DNA of 64,000 bases. It comes from Ashinkailepas kermadecensis. Taxonomy: Eukaryota; Arthropoda; Thecostraca; Neolepadidae. The notes under the pieces were generated by a model. That model made no database searches. It was not told the DNA's origin and worked only from the letters and a program-made list of their open reading frames with translations. Of the stretch, positions 19,591-32,512 are shown one piece after another; position 1 is the stretch's first letter, and each line of letters begins with the position of its first letter. Both the position numbers and the translations under genes were made by a program. Where the stretch lies: NCBI GenBank assembly GCA_034440615.1, contig JAOTOM010004570.1, positions 62,001 through 126,000 on the forward strand. The letters run 5' to 3'.

Positions 19591-19911
19591 AAGTATGTGC
19601 TAATTTACTAATGTATACCTAGCTGCACTACGAGCACCGACTCAGCAACGTACAGAATGCTAGTATAAGTACCTCATTTAGCTTAGTGAATCAACTACCA
19701 AATTAGTTTTGGGCTACTTCCTCATTTGTTTATTAACTAGGACCTTGGTAAGCTGACAGGATAATCCTGCTTTTCCTACACACTGGCTAGGTATATCCTA
19801 GTTACCTAACAAGGAAAAGGCTCGTTAAATAACGAGTGACAGCAGGAAGAACAAGCACCTAGTAGATACTCTAGGCTACTCCGTGTTGCAGAACGAAGCA
19901 CAGCCTATGCA

Positions 19912-19946
19912 AACAAGGCAGGGATTGGTACAATCCCTGCCTTGTT
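19912..19946. repeat. Perfect hairpin, 15-bp arms
   Basis: AACAAGGCAGGGATT, a 5-base loop, then the exact reverse complement. A further direct copy of most of the left arm follows at 19956-19971. Confidence 0.85.
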
Positions 19947-19984
19947 GACAAGGTACAAGGCAGGGATTGGTCGATTTGGTTTAC

Positions 19985-20395
19985 AGTGTGGGGGTGTACT
20001 CGACCTTTCTCGGATGGGAAAGCTTTTCTCCTTGGAGAGGCACCTCCGGTTGGAAAATTCGAGAGGGGGAGGGTGGGTCCACTCGGGCCTCCCCGGAGGA
20101 GCCCGGAGGAGTACCTTCCTCCCAAAAAATGGGGCTCCTGGCTGAAAAATTCGAGGGGGTGCACACGAGCTTTCCCAGAGGGGCGCCTTTTGCCGGTCGG
20201 AGGACTTCCACCTTGTTGTGGGGGCTGGGCGTGGGGGGCTGGGCGTAGCCCCCAGTGCCACCTTGTCGTGGGGGGCTGGGCGTGGGGTGCTGGGCGTGGG
20301 GGGCTGGGCGTGTGGTGCTGGGCGTAGCCCCCAGTGCCACCTTGTCGTGGGGGGCATGCCCCCAGTGCCACCTTGTATCCGCCCCTGACGCACAC
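19985..20395. repeat. G-rich dispersed element with internal tandem repeats
   Basis: Contains two copies of a 'ggctgaaaaattcgaggggg'-type segment (as at 705 and 27705). It then has about four imperfect copies of a 'gggctgggcgtggggg...agtgccaccttgtcg' unit (20215-20372) and ends 'atccgcccctgac', the reverse complement of a typical 'caggggcggat' terminus. Overlapping ORFs on both strands are Gly/Pro/Arg-rich and repeat-driven. Confidence 0.55.
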
Positions 20396-20962
20396 AAGCA
20401 CCAGCAAAAGCTGGGATAATCTGCCAAGCTCATTCGGTGCTCAATACAGACGCAGAAGTGAAGTCCTAATAAAATGTGGTAGATGGTCGTCCAGCTAACT
20501 CGCTCAGCAGTCATGACGGGCGACAATTGCTGAATTCGTCCGTCTCACTCTTCGACTAAGCTACCAAAACCGAGGAGATAATCACCTGAACATTGTGTTA
20601 CAAATATTCCTACACCATCATAACATACACACATAGTCAAGATAATGCCGCTAATATTCGTTATTTTAGAACCGCACCATCGGAGGCAGTAATCCCATTT
20701 AATCGATCACTAACCGGAGCCGTTCATTTCCGACTAATCGCAACCACCAGCGCATTCTGTGGTTTTCGGCGAAACACTGCGCGCAGAGAACAATTCCGCC
20801 CAATGGAGTCATTCTGAGTATCAGCGAGAGCCAGCCGGCGTCCGAATAACGTATTACATTTGCATCTGGCCGATTGTCAGCCGCTGCTCGGCACCCATTG
20901 ATGGCTGTGACGGGCGGCTCAGAGTGTGGAGAGTGCGTCCATGAATGGCAGCGATGCTGATC

Positions 20963-21218
20963 CATGGCGGAGCCGTGTCGTCCACTGCATCCTGGGTACA
21001 TTGACTCGGGTGTGTGAAGACAGGTCCATGGCGGAGCCGTGTCGTCCACTGCACCCTGGGTGCATTGACTCGGGTGTGTGAAGACAGGTCCATGGCGGAG
21101 CCGTGTCGTCCACTGCACCCTGGGTACATTGATTCGGGTGTGTGAAGACAGGTTCATGGCGGAGCCGTGTCGTCCACTGCACCCTGGGTACATTGGCTCG
21201 GGTGTGTGAGGACAGGCG
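20963..21218. repeat. 64-bp tandem repeat, 4 copies
   Basis: Units start at 20963, 21027, 21091 and 21155 with 'catggcggagccgtgtcgtc' and differ at only a few bases. 64 is not a multiple of 3, so the minus-strand frames share shifted versions of the same peptide. Confidence 0.9.
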
Positions 21219-21447
21219 ACATGAAGGGGTACGTGAAAATAGATGGGCCTCGAGTTTGTTGGCATAGAGCCAAAATGGATACTGATAGACTGTTGAAACT
21301 TGCCTTCTGAGCTAGGACGAATATCAGTCATATGCATTTAGCGGATACATTTGGATCACATCAATTTGCTTCGCTGTCATGCATAGATGCTGATATTGGC
21401 AACAAAATGAAAAAGCAACGGCTGTGGAAGCCTTGCTAATGGTAACT

Positions 21448-21499
21448 GATTAATCCTCGTTGACCCGAGTGAGGATTTGAATCCTCCTGAGGATTAATC
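21448..21499. repeat. Nested inverted repeat (gattaatcctc ... gaggattaatc)
   Basis: Perfect 11-bp outer arms, with a second inner palindrome (gaggatt/aatcctc). A possible cruciform of 52 bp. Confidence 0.75.
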
Positions 21500-22039
21500 A
21501 ATGCCTAACATTGATAAGTCCAAGCTGGCCGAGCGTGTTCCGCCAGCCTCCTTGTTCGAGGGGTCTGCCAACGCCCTCGCCTTTGCGTCCCCAAAAGAAG
21601 ATGGAGAAACGGCGCAAGTACAGGCGCTTTTCATGTCACGAGACAAGTCCTATGCTTCCTATGTGTATGCACTCCGCTAACCAGCGTCTGTGACAGGTCG
21701 AAGGCCACAATTCCCCGAAGCTCTGACTGAGAGATGTCGTTTGGGGAAGACGATGAGGCTCACCAAGTTCGTTGTAGAAAACATGGTGTTGAACCAGGTT
21801 TCCATGATACAATCTGGCTGCGCGGCACACGGAACGAGTCGGTCGAGTTGGGGAAGGGTGAGATGAACTCTGAAGGTAACTTTGTGTGGACACATTTTAG
21901 CACAAGAAGAGCGAAATGCAGCATTAGGAGGCGCCTGCCCTTTCACAAGACTGCCAAAAGACGCATTTCCGTTGGTTGTCGGCACCTTCAATCAAGTCGT
22001 ATACACTGAGCCAATACCAGACTACGTCACAAAATGAAC

Positions 22040-22425
22040 ACCGAAGTGTAGCATAGGCCAGTGAGAATCCATATGAGACGGAGCCACAAAATGAGCCCCG
22101 GAGTGTAACATAGGTCGGTGAGAATCCATAGGAGACGATGCCACAAAGTGAATACCGGAGTGTAGCATAGGCCGGTGAGAATCCATACGAGACGGAGCCA
22201 CAAAATGAGCGCCAGAGTGTAGCATAAGCCGGTTAGAATCCATACTAGACGTGGCCACAAAATTAACACCAGAATGTAACATAGCCCGATGAGAATCCAC
22301 ACGAGACGGAACTACAAAATGAACACCGGAGTGTGACATAGGCCGGCGGGAATCCATACGAAACGACGCAACAAAGTGAACACCGGAGCGTGGCATGGGC
22401 CGATAGGTATCTATCCAAGTCACTT
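22040..22425. repeat. 57-bp tandem repeat, about 7 copies
   Basis: Unit consensus runs from 'agtgtagcataggccg' to 'gagaatccatacgagac' to 'gccacaaaatgaacaccgg'. The period equals 19 codons, so a minus-strand ORF (22022-22423) reads as seven MDSHRPMLHSGVHFVAPSR-like repeats. No signal, domain or known family is visible; it is probably a minisatellite that happens to stay open. Confidence 0.85.
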
Positions 22426-22439
22426 TTGGTCTCTTAACA

Positions 22440-24580
22440 CGGAGGAAATAACGAGTCGGTGAGGGCAGTTCCGTTCACATCATCGTGACATGCAATAACT
22501 AACAGCAGGTGAATGACTATATTGAAGCTCCCAACGGTAAATAGGTGGATGAACTGGAGTTCGTGTAATGAAATGTTCCAGAAAACACCACTTTTTCAAG
22601 ATCGGTCACCTGGCGTCAGCCCCGATTGATGAGATATATTTTGATTTTCAGGTTCTTGGTGTGACTGTGATAGTGCAGAACATCTGAAGGCATGCAATGT
22701 CTATCATTTGGGTATATTAACTTACAATACAGCAAACACACGTACAAATCATGATTTCAGCAATAATTCACCAAATCTGCTTAAGAAATTGACCTTGGTA
22801 ACCTGACATCACGGGACCAAATTCCTTTCCGAAAGTATCGCAAACGATACATACTCCATCATGTCAAAGAGTGCAGGTGTGATATCACGCGCCGTCTGCC
22901 GGTGCTCGTGCAAAGCCACTTGGGACCAGCATTGCGTCAAATAGCGGGATTAAAGGCTGCAAAAGCTGGTGAAGTGGAAAATGATAAATAAGAGGGGCTG
23001 CGTTCCAACAAGGCAGAGCACAACTGAGACACCCCTGTGTCTTGCGATTGCTGTTTCTGTTTCCGTATTTAGGATTACCGGCTACAAAGCTACACGGTAC
23101 GCATGACGTTTTGGTAGGAAACGATCTAAAAAGACTGACTCTCATGATGACTTTTTAAAGGCAAATCAATACTTCCACGGTCATTTTATCAAGGCTGTAT
23201 TGATGGGTAATAACAACATCAAACGCAAAGGAATATGAAATGGGCGAGCAGGTTTCGGGCTCCTTGGACATAGGCATGAGGTATATGTGGCAATGAACAG
23301 CGCAAATGGGATCGTGCTTTCTCGCCACCTTTTTGTCTGACTTATCCCATGCACATGCTCAACAGTATATCAAACGGGAGCCCTCCGTGATCCTGATCTG
23401 CGGCCGGTCATCTCTTGGGAAGGTGCAAATACAGGCCGCACAGCGCACGCAGCTTCAGCCACCGTTAGTCCTGCGCGCCGTTGCCGTGCGCTCTGGAGAC
23501 GTGCGGTGGCAGCCAGCTCGGGTCATCACCGTATGAACGAATGAATGTGTGGGTGTTTTCGCCATTTGTCTGAAGAGTTGAAGGCTGCAATGACCGCTTG
23601 CTATCAGGCTCTTTCTTGTAGGGAAATGGTGCCCCTTTTGCTGCAGCAGCCCGAATAAAAATGTCCAATAAATAGTTCGAAGGTGCAGGCAGATCTATTG
23701 CTGCCCGTGATGTTTGGTTTCATATTTCCTCACAGCCCACTGTACTTATTAGGCGCAGTTCTTAGTTGAAATCCTTTTCAGCGCGGATTTCACAACGTCT
23801 TGTATTGCGAGGCTTGCATCGTGCTGAGCTAGTTAGTGGGCTGAAAACAAGCGCAAAGCAGTCTGGTCCATTCGACTATAAGTCGATATCCGCACACAAT
23901 ATTTCATATTATAATGAAAAATTACCGGGTTGTCTGATGCACCGAATCCAGTTGTACAATTATTAGGATGATTGAAGCAACGGTCAAAGAGTTAGAGTCT
24001 CTGGAATTGTTTAGATGCCACCTAACCAGGCTGTCTTTGGGGGTCTGTAATTCAATGAAGAAGAATCAAAAGTGTGCAAGACTATGTATGTATCGTTGAG
24101 CTTACAATGGTCATCGACATCATTTGCCTCTTACGAAATGCTCGCCCACGCACTTCGTGAAATCGTAACTTCGTTACCTAAGGTCACGTGACATACTTTG
24201 GCCCTTGAGGCAGTCACAATGGCATTTTTAAAAGCGCAGAAATCAAGTTAGATATTTCAGGTTTTGAAACCAGGAATACAAAAGATTGGACATCCCCTGA
24301 AATCCTACATATCTGTTTTAACTTAGACGTGCATGGTGTTTTCTTTTTGCTTCTTCATCGTGGTCGGTTTTAATGTGTATAATTCGGCGCATTGCTGAAA
24401 TGCACGCCTTTTGACGTTCGAGAAACGTGATGGCATAACAAGGTTGTCCTTCTCATCCTAAGTGTTTTGTTGTCCAAGTGTTCTAGCTTGTTGTGAGGTC
24501 AAAGGTTAGAACGAAATGGCAAAATATATCCGACTTGTGGTAGCTCGATTATTACTTTTTAAAGGATATTTTTTTCTATT
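22440..24580. other. No recognisable gene
   Basis: Mixed sequence with short ORFs. No domain, tRNA or clear repeat seen. Confidence 0.5.
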
Positions 24581-24586
24581 TTTTTC

Positions 24587-24910
24587 CTGGCGTGGCTTTA
24601 CAGACCACAGTCCTATTGTTAAGCAGAGTTTATTGCGTGACTCTTGGCCCCACCATCCGATCCATGAATTATAATTCATTAGCGTGATTTTGACCGAGAG
24701 TTTAGCGTGCCGCCGATGCACCAACACGGCCGTCCCGGTAGATCGCCCCCGATCTTACCGGCCAGTTGCTAACTGGCCCTCCCAGCCCTCCTGGCCCCAC
24801 CATCTTGGCCCATAAATGCTAGCGTGTGAAACGACTCGAATCCTGCTTTGCCAGAACTGGGGAGACCAGTGCAGGCCAGCACTCTAACCAACTGACCTAC
24901 CGGGACGGCA
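24587..24910 (-). mobile_element. tRNA-derived SINE, full-length copy (minus)
   Basis: Read on the minus strand from 24910, the head is 'gtcccggtaggtcagttgg' followed by 'ttagagtgctggcctgcac'. This has a tRNA-like box A, and 'ggattcgagtc' supplies box B. A ~150-bp body and a 3' domain ('ctaaactctcggtc', 'cacgcaataaactctgctta') follow, then an A-rich tail at about 24560-24587. It aligns along its length with the plus-strand copy at 59462-59790. Internal RNA polymerase III promoter boxes drive such elements; retroposition depends on a partner LINE. Confidence 0.82.
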
Positions 24911-25019
24911 AGTGGGTTATACCTTGCGATAAATTACACGGACAACATTGCATTCACAATATAGCAATCACATGCTCCAGGCTGGGAAACCATGCGCGCA
25001 ACTCACTTATCGCATCGAG

Positions 25020-26335
25020 AAAATCAAAATCTGCGAGGGCGATGCAATGTCAGGAAAGGCACAAGCAAGGGGTTGCCGTGGCACAAGCCAGAAAGGAACA
25101 AGCCGTGCTCACTTCCGCTGACCACGCTGCCTCGGGCAGTGCGAGTTACCGTCAACTGTGCACTGATCATCACAATCCAAAGCCACTCATGTCCGCTCTC
25201 GGTCCTCCCGATCTCAAATACCGAGGCCTCCTCGATCCCGCTGCATGTGACACGGAACACTGTGACCGCATGATGCACAGATGTGGAAACTGCCCTGGTG
25301 ACGAGGGTGTGATGAACTTACTGAGGATTATCCCTGCCGACAACCCAGACGAAGAGAATGATGAATGAGGTGGTCCAACTCCAGATGATGACATGAATGA
25401 TGAGATTGGGTACAAGCAGCGGTTGAGCATTGATCACTGTCCAGACAATGGAGGAAATCATGCGATCTCTGATCCAACAAATTGTGAAACTGACTAGACA
25501 CCACTTTGTGGCTGACAAACAAGGTTAGTAAGTCACCCACGCAATGGCTGCTGCCAAAGAGGGTGACTAAGTAATTTTCTAGTGATTTCGCTGAAAATTA
25601 CTCATTTGTTGTGCATGGCCCAATGCTTCCAATGGAACCTGTCTCAGTGTACAGTTCACCCGTTTGTAGTGTGCTGGTGTGAGGTATGCACACTGTGCCA
25701 TCAGAGCTGTATCTCTGATATCACAAAGCACAACACAGCCATGGTGAATGCGTTCGAGCAACGTCGTATCCTAGCAATTCGAAACCAGGTGCCTGGCCTC
25801 AAAAAGTTTCTTCATTTCTCAGACGGCAGTGCTGCACGGTAAACAATAAGCATAACTTCATCAATTTGCATCGCCATCGTGCGGACATGTGTGTGTGTGT
25901 GTGTGTGAGTTTGGCCAGCCTGCCACCGTGTGGTGAAGTCGGCTGTTTCCGGTAGTGTGTAGATGAATGTGGTGGTGTGTTATGGTTCATTTAGATGTCC
26001 TGCGAGTGACTCCAAAATCGCATGGCAAGGGCGCCTGCGCCGGCATGGGGGGCACAGCCAGGCGCGCCGCGGCTCAAGGGGGTCTTAAGTTCGCCTTTAA
26101 CAAGCAGAAATTGCCGGTTGAGGACACGTTTGAATATATGTCGCACAATCTAGCGAGCCGCATCAAATTCATGTTTGAGTCAAAGCGGTAGGTAATGGAC
26201 GCCATCACCGAGATCTTCTCGGACGCTATCACAGTGAAGGGAGCGGAGGAGTATCGCAAGTTATTGTCGGTGGCCCACACCACCTTGATGGTTCATGACC
26301 TGTCCGCCGATGCGGAGCGTGTGTTAGGTGTAGCT
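25020..26335 (+). pseudogene. Decayed copy of a dispersed multicopy gene (SHGKG...GG motif)
   Basis: Scattered frames on the plus strand together resemble an uncharacterised multicopy protein family, probably mobile-element associated, that I recall from arthropods and cnidarians. In order: a Cys cluster CGNCPGDEGVMNLL (about 25285), EIGYKQRLSIDHC (about 25404), DFAENYSFVVHG (about 25585), then in another frame FQWNLSQCTVHPFVV (about 25628), LKKFLHFSDGSAAR (about 25800), NKHNFINLHRH, and finally SHGKGACAGMGGTARR (about 26015). Similarity fades by 26335. There are several frameshifts and stops, and a GT-rich insertion at 25865-25960. Function is unknown; assignment rests on remembered motif order. 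Confidence 0.6.
25895..25955 (+). repeat. Short repeat shared with 49464-49520
   Basis: 'gtgtgtgagt ttggccagcctgccaccg' followed by 'gtgaagtcggctgtt' is nearly the same as the sequence just upstream of beat exon 4. It interrupts the SHGKG pseudogene, so it is probably an inserted element fragment. Confidence 0.6.
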
Positions 26336-26339
26336 CGGT

Positions 26340-26655
26340 GAAGTGAAACGTGGCAGTGAGCGCTTTGATGCAGATTGTATTGATTGAAATTATCATGGTG
26401 CCAAATTAGCATAGTCTGTAGCTGAGATTCTGACTGAACTAACAATTCCATCGCATTGTTGCATTGTATTGCTGCATTGTATTGCATTGCATTCTTATAA
26501 TTTATTTTATTGTATTTGCGGTTTTGCATTTCATCAACTTAAATGGTTCATGATCCAATTCGAGTCATTTCCGGTGCAACATGTGTTAATGGACACGTCT
26601 GTGCCTATATTTTTTCGAGCTGTCCTAGATGAATGATGTGCTCAGTAAATGAGGT
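26340..26655. other. No recognisable gene
   Basis: AT-rich, with a short run of 'ttgcattgtattgc' repeats at 26455-26490. Confidence 0.5.
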
Positions 26656-27030
26656 TCATCTTTTCATTCCCAGAAAGTGGGATTTGAAATTTGAACAGCA
26701 TATGGTTTGCACTTTTCTTGTTGATGAAGGATCTTCCGCATTTTCTGCTCTAGTGAACACATGGACAGGTATGTCATCTCCACTTAACACTAAGCAGTCC
26801 CTACGGCTATGCTTTTCTAAGTCACCCACCTGTTGAAGAGCCTTACTAAGCTTCGACAATTTGTATATTTTCCTCTTGAAGTCGTTTCCTCTCTTCCCTA
26901 CCTTTTGTACATTCCGCCTTGAGATCAGACATCTGTTCCATAACAGGCCCCAATCTGGCCTGAAATGGCTCTTCACAAATTTCGATGATGGCTTCTGTGG
27001 TATCTCCAGCGAAATTAGCAATCAGGTGTT
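26656..27030 (-). pseudogene. LINE ORF1-like fragment
   Basis: On the minus strand, one frame reads a charged coiled-coil (SDLKAECTKGREERKR, at about 26880-26935) ending at a stop. An overlapping frame then gives LEKHSRRDCLVLSGDDIP (about 26770-26825). The pattern LE-x-x-SRR-x-C/N-x-x-x-SG is characteristic of non-LTR retrotransposon ORF1 proteins, between coiled coil and RNA-recognition domain. The two parts are out of frame and no RT region follows, so this is a short dead fragment. Confidence 0.6.
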
Positions 27031-27059
27031 AGTTCTTAAGTGCGAATATCTTTCAAACA

Positions 27060-28700
27060 CACGATCTAGCACTGCCCTTATCAGTTAATGACCACAATAA
27101 TTCACGAGGAATTTCAAAATGCTATTCGAGGAGCCACCTATCAGTAACTCAAGTGCCAGCCCAACTCAAGCTGAGAAAGATTAGGTAATCTTAGACACTA
27201 ATTATACAATGTATCATCCGCAATAACTTGTGTTTGCACTTGTATATTCTGATAGCTCTAATCTCCCGAGCCTCATCCAAACATATATTTTCCTTACACA
27301 TATGAACAGTTTTTGCACGGGCACCTCAGCTGCGGGAGCACTTGTCATGTGACGGCTGTTTGCGCCGGACCGTGCAATGGTTAGCAGTGTTATAAACGTC
27401 ATCAGTGTTATCGGCGACATATTGTGATGCGTCTTTGACAAGACTGATGTCAACATGAACATACGATGTGAAAAATGTGACATGAAGTATATTCGATGAC
27501 GTGGAAATATTTGCGTGTCATTTGTCCTGACCAGTGACGGATCCAGGAATTTGTTGAGCGTGATAGGCGTAATTTTGAGACCGGTTCATCTCAGGTCGGG
27601 GAGGGGGAGAGGTGACGCCTCTTGGTCCAGAACATTCCGAGGATGGGGAGGGGGTTCATTCCGACCTCCTGGAGAGGGGATCCTTATTAGCTGGAGGGGT
27701 GTCTTTCACTGAAAAATTCGAAGGGGGAAGGTAAACCATGACCTCGCAGAGTGAGTCATTTCCAGTGTTGGCATTTTGTGTTCTAAGGGGAGGAGGGAGA
27801 CGGTCGCCGCATCGTGTTTCTTTGGATCCATCTTTGTTCCTGATAGATACATGATCAATCTTTATTCATGAACTTACAAATCAAAAGCCATGGTGACTGA
27901 TGGAAAACTCAGCGTAGGGCGTGTGGTTGTACGGCATGTTAGGTCGCCGTTTCATTTTTTCCTCTTGAAAATGAATAATCGTAAGAGAGAAATTTGCCCC
28001 AGGACGCCATGGATCATGACAGGATAAGAAATGCTTTGTGCATGCGCTTAAATTTGTCCAGACTCAGGCCAATACTCTTCATTGTCCGTCAAGTAAGGCA
28101 TAGATGACCTGGCATTCCGAAAGCAAAACGAAAATAACGAATACATGAAAAACAATCAATGTGTTATTAATGTTTCAATTTGGAGGACAAGTCGCCTTAT
28201 TTTCGCGTCCGCACCTACACAAGCAGCATTATGACTGCCATGAACGTCAAAGTAGGTAACATGATGCTAGGCCACGAGGACACGATTTCAAAAAAGCATG
28301 TGAACATAATTTCGAAATGCGTAAACAATGCAGTGGATCATGGCGAGTTCAGTAATATATATTGTCGTAGAAATTGGGTTGCTTTTCATTGAGTTACAGA
28401 AATCCAACGCCGTCACTGCTGGGTGACCTCTCAAAAATGTCCGGGGATATATATCCTGAATCGTTCCACCGATCATTCTAAAATTTAGATAGCTAGATTC
28501 TGGGGACCGGACAATGAGATAAACGCATTTTATGGATATATCCAACATTGGGTGTTCTATTGGCCCCTCCCTTGTCGATGTATCATGGATTGGGACATCT
28601 GTTGCATTCCACTGCAACGTTTATGCTAGTAAGCTGCATACAATGCGTGCCAACTAAGAATCAAAGTACACATATGGCAACACGAATGAATGTTAACCTA
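27060..28700. other. Mostly unassigned; repeat-family fragment at 27531-27745
   Basis: 27531-27745 begins 'cagtgacggatccaggaattt' and ends 'ctgaaaaattcgaaggggg', matching the family at 620-735 and 19985-20160. The remaining sequence has short ORFs only. Confidence 0.45.
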
Positions 28701-28703
28701 AAT

Positions 28704-28704
<1 letters not shown>

Positions 28705-28778
<74 letters not shown>
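28705..28778. repeat. (CA)n microsatellite
   Basis: About 37 uninterrupted CA units. Confidence 0.98.
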
Positions 28779-28779
<1 letters not shown>

Positions 28780-28963
28780 CGGAGCACCCCCACCCCACCC
28801 CACCCGCCCAAGCACTGTGCTGGAAAGCCTCGAGCCGTGGCAGAACCGCAACAGTGGGCGGGACTGCGGTTGAACTCTGCTTGAGCAGCCTATCAACTGG
28901 CGAACAAATAACACACTTGAGAAGCACCAGCACAGTTGGAGAGCAGTTTGGCGGTTAGCCGCA

Positions 28964-29071
28964 GCGCTCCAGTTCCTCATTATTGCGAGACGATGAGTAG
29001 CTGACACCAGGACACCAGCGCTCCAGTTCCTCATTATTCCGAGACGATGAGTAGCTGACACCAAGAGCACT
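28964..29071. repeat. 54-bp direct duplication
   Basis: 'gcgctccagttcctcattatt' followed by 'gagacgatgagtagctgacacca' occurs at 28964 and 29018. Confidence 0.85.
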
Positions 29072-29157
29072 TTCACAGCGCGAGGCGGAACCTAATGCAA
29101 TGCAAGCAGATAACACGCGGTTAATTATTCGCAGCCATATCTCCATGTCTGCTCACC

Positions 29158-29158
<1 letters not shown>

Positions 29159-29224
<66 letters not shown>
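29159..29224. repeat. (TA)n microsatellite
   Basis: About 33 TA units, followed by impure TA-rich sequence to 29260. Confidence 0.97.
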
Positions 29225-29226
<2 letters not shown>

Positions 29227-29569
29227 ATACATATATGTATATAAATATATCATATTCTATTTAAAAAATACGTTTCACTAGGAAAATATATATTGAACGT
29301 CCTGCATCGGCGATCAGCTCAAGCTACCACGATCAAATGTCGACGACAATCGTGAGAAGCTGCAAATCAACCAAAAATACTAATACCAAGTTGGCTGGAG
29401 CGTCCGTTGTCATTGGAAATCGGCCCTTTTCCTATGCATGTGATATTGTGTCGCCAGGAACCACTAACGACGGTGACCTGGGAGCACTGTTCTTCACCTT
29501 GTGGCACCATCCTGTGGTGCCAGACCCTGGCACGGTCGCGTGGTTGGCACGGTCGCCCACGTGTGGTGC

Positions 29570-30165
29570 CTGGCACGTTTGCCTGGCACGGTCGCCCATC
29601 TGCACGTGTGGTGCCAGTACCCTCGGCACGGTCGCCCATCTGCACGTGTGGTGCCAGTACCCTGGCACGGTCGCCCATCTGCACGTGTGGTGCCAGTACC
29701 CTGGCACGGTCGCCCATCTGCACGTGTGGTGCCAGTACCCTGGCACGGTCGCCCATCTGCACGTGTGGTGCCAGTACCCTGGCACGGTCGCCCATCTGCA
29801 CGTGTGGTGCCAGTACCCTGGCACGGTCGCCCATCTGCACGTGTGGTGCCAGTACCTTGGCACGTGTCGCCCATCTGCACGTGTGGTGCCAGTACCCTGG
29901 CACGGTCGCCCATCTGCACGTGTGGTGCCAGTACTGGCACGGTCGCCCATCTGCACGTGTGGTGCCAGTACCCTGGCACGGTCGCCCATCTGCACGTGTG
30001 GTGCCAGTACCCTGGCACGGTCGCCCATCTGCACGTGTGGTGCCAGTACCCTGGCACGGTCGCCCATCTGCACGTGTGGTGCCAGTACCCTGGCACGGTC
30101 GCCCATCTGCACGTGTGGTGCCAGTACCCTGGCACGGTCGCCCATCTGCACGTGTGGTGCCATGT
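29570..30165. repeat. 39-bp tandem repeat, about 15 copies
   Basis: Unit: 'ggcacggtcgcccatctgc' then 'acgtgtggtgccagtaccct'. Two units carry short indels (near 29863 and 29935) that shift phase. The period equals 13 codons, so overlapping ORFs up to 308 codons run through the array on both strands in several frames. None has a leader or domain, and they are repeat artefacts. Confidence 0.93.
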
Positions 30166-30893
30166 ACAATCGCTACTATTCACGTGCTCATTGCCTAGCC
30201 ACAGCTCACTCCAGTGGCATGATAATATATCTGTTTTTTGTGAACCTTTACGCTATGAAGTAGTTTCCGATAGCTTGCACAACACTATGTGCATACGTAC
30301 CCTTTATTTCGAACGCTTTCGTTTACGGTATGAATATGCGACTCTATGTTTTACAACCATTTCATCGGTCCTATCTTCGGCACGACTGAACCTTCAATAG
30401 TTCGGATGGCATCAGTGCTTCCATTTCTTTCGACTGGAAATGTCACGGTCGGCTTGTCACGTGCTGTAGAATGGCAGTGTCTTGTCGGGTCACATGTCAC
30501 TCTGGCTTTGTCCGAGGAAAGAGAACACCGTTGGCTGCGCGGCTCTGGCTTTGTACAAAGGCGGTGACACATACTTTCGGCGGTGTTTTTCGAGAAAAAA
30601 ACAACTTCTTGGTCCGGAGGCGGCAGTTTGTTCGATATCTTTGCGGGATTAATTGAAACTGTTTGTGGGAAAAGTAGTCGTAAATCTTGGTCGCCATTCG
30701 ACGAGAAGATTTATTGTGCACACATCTAGCGCTCAGCCCGGGAGATGGATAGCTGGATGGTTTCGTTTCCGAGTCAGAAAACATTAGTATTCAACAGCGC
30801 CGGTCCGAAGAGAAAACACCGGACAGTCTAGCAAAATATTTCCTTTTCGTCATGTGGTGTGTCTCTCACCGCTGCCTGGTAAAGGCCGAAAAA

Positions 30894-32180
<1,287 letters not shown>

Positions 32181-32189
32181 TCACTTTTC

Positions 32190-32247
32190 GGAGTGCGGTG
32201 GTCTCAACTCCCACCGTTCGGCGTGCGGTGGTCTCGACTCCCACTTC
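32190..32247. repeat. ~31-bp direct duplication
   Basis: 'ttcggagtgcggtggtctc' plus 'aactcccaccg' is repeated once with two changes. Confidence 0.7.
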
Positions 32248-32512
32248 CTGTCAGCCTTTCGGTCCCTGTGGGTAGGTACAGCTGAAAGCGCCTGATGGAG
32301 GGGATGCGTGCGTCTGATGTAGTTGCCAGAGTGGTGGCGAGATATATCCGCACCGGGTGGTGGCACGAGCTCTCGGTAGACAGGAGGTGGGCAGTGTTGC
32401 CAGTTGATAATACGATTGTAATTGTGACATCCGTTACATAAACAGGTATGTGACACCGGATTAAACACTGGTGGAGATGTGTCCGACCGAAGTGGCTACT
32501 CAGTCTCGCACT

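Noticed and set aside
20699..21337. 212-codon minus-strand ORF
   Set aside because: Most of it is the 64-bp tandem repeat read through; flanking parts show no domain.
29337..30400. Several ORFs of 170-308 codons on both strands
   Set aside because: All run through the 39-bp tandem repeat. Composition and phase are explained by the repeat.
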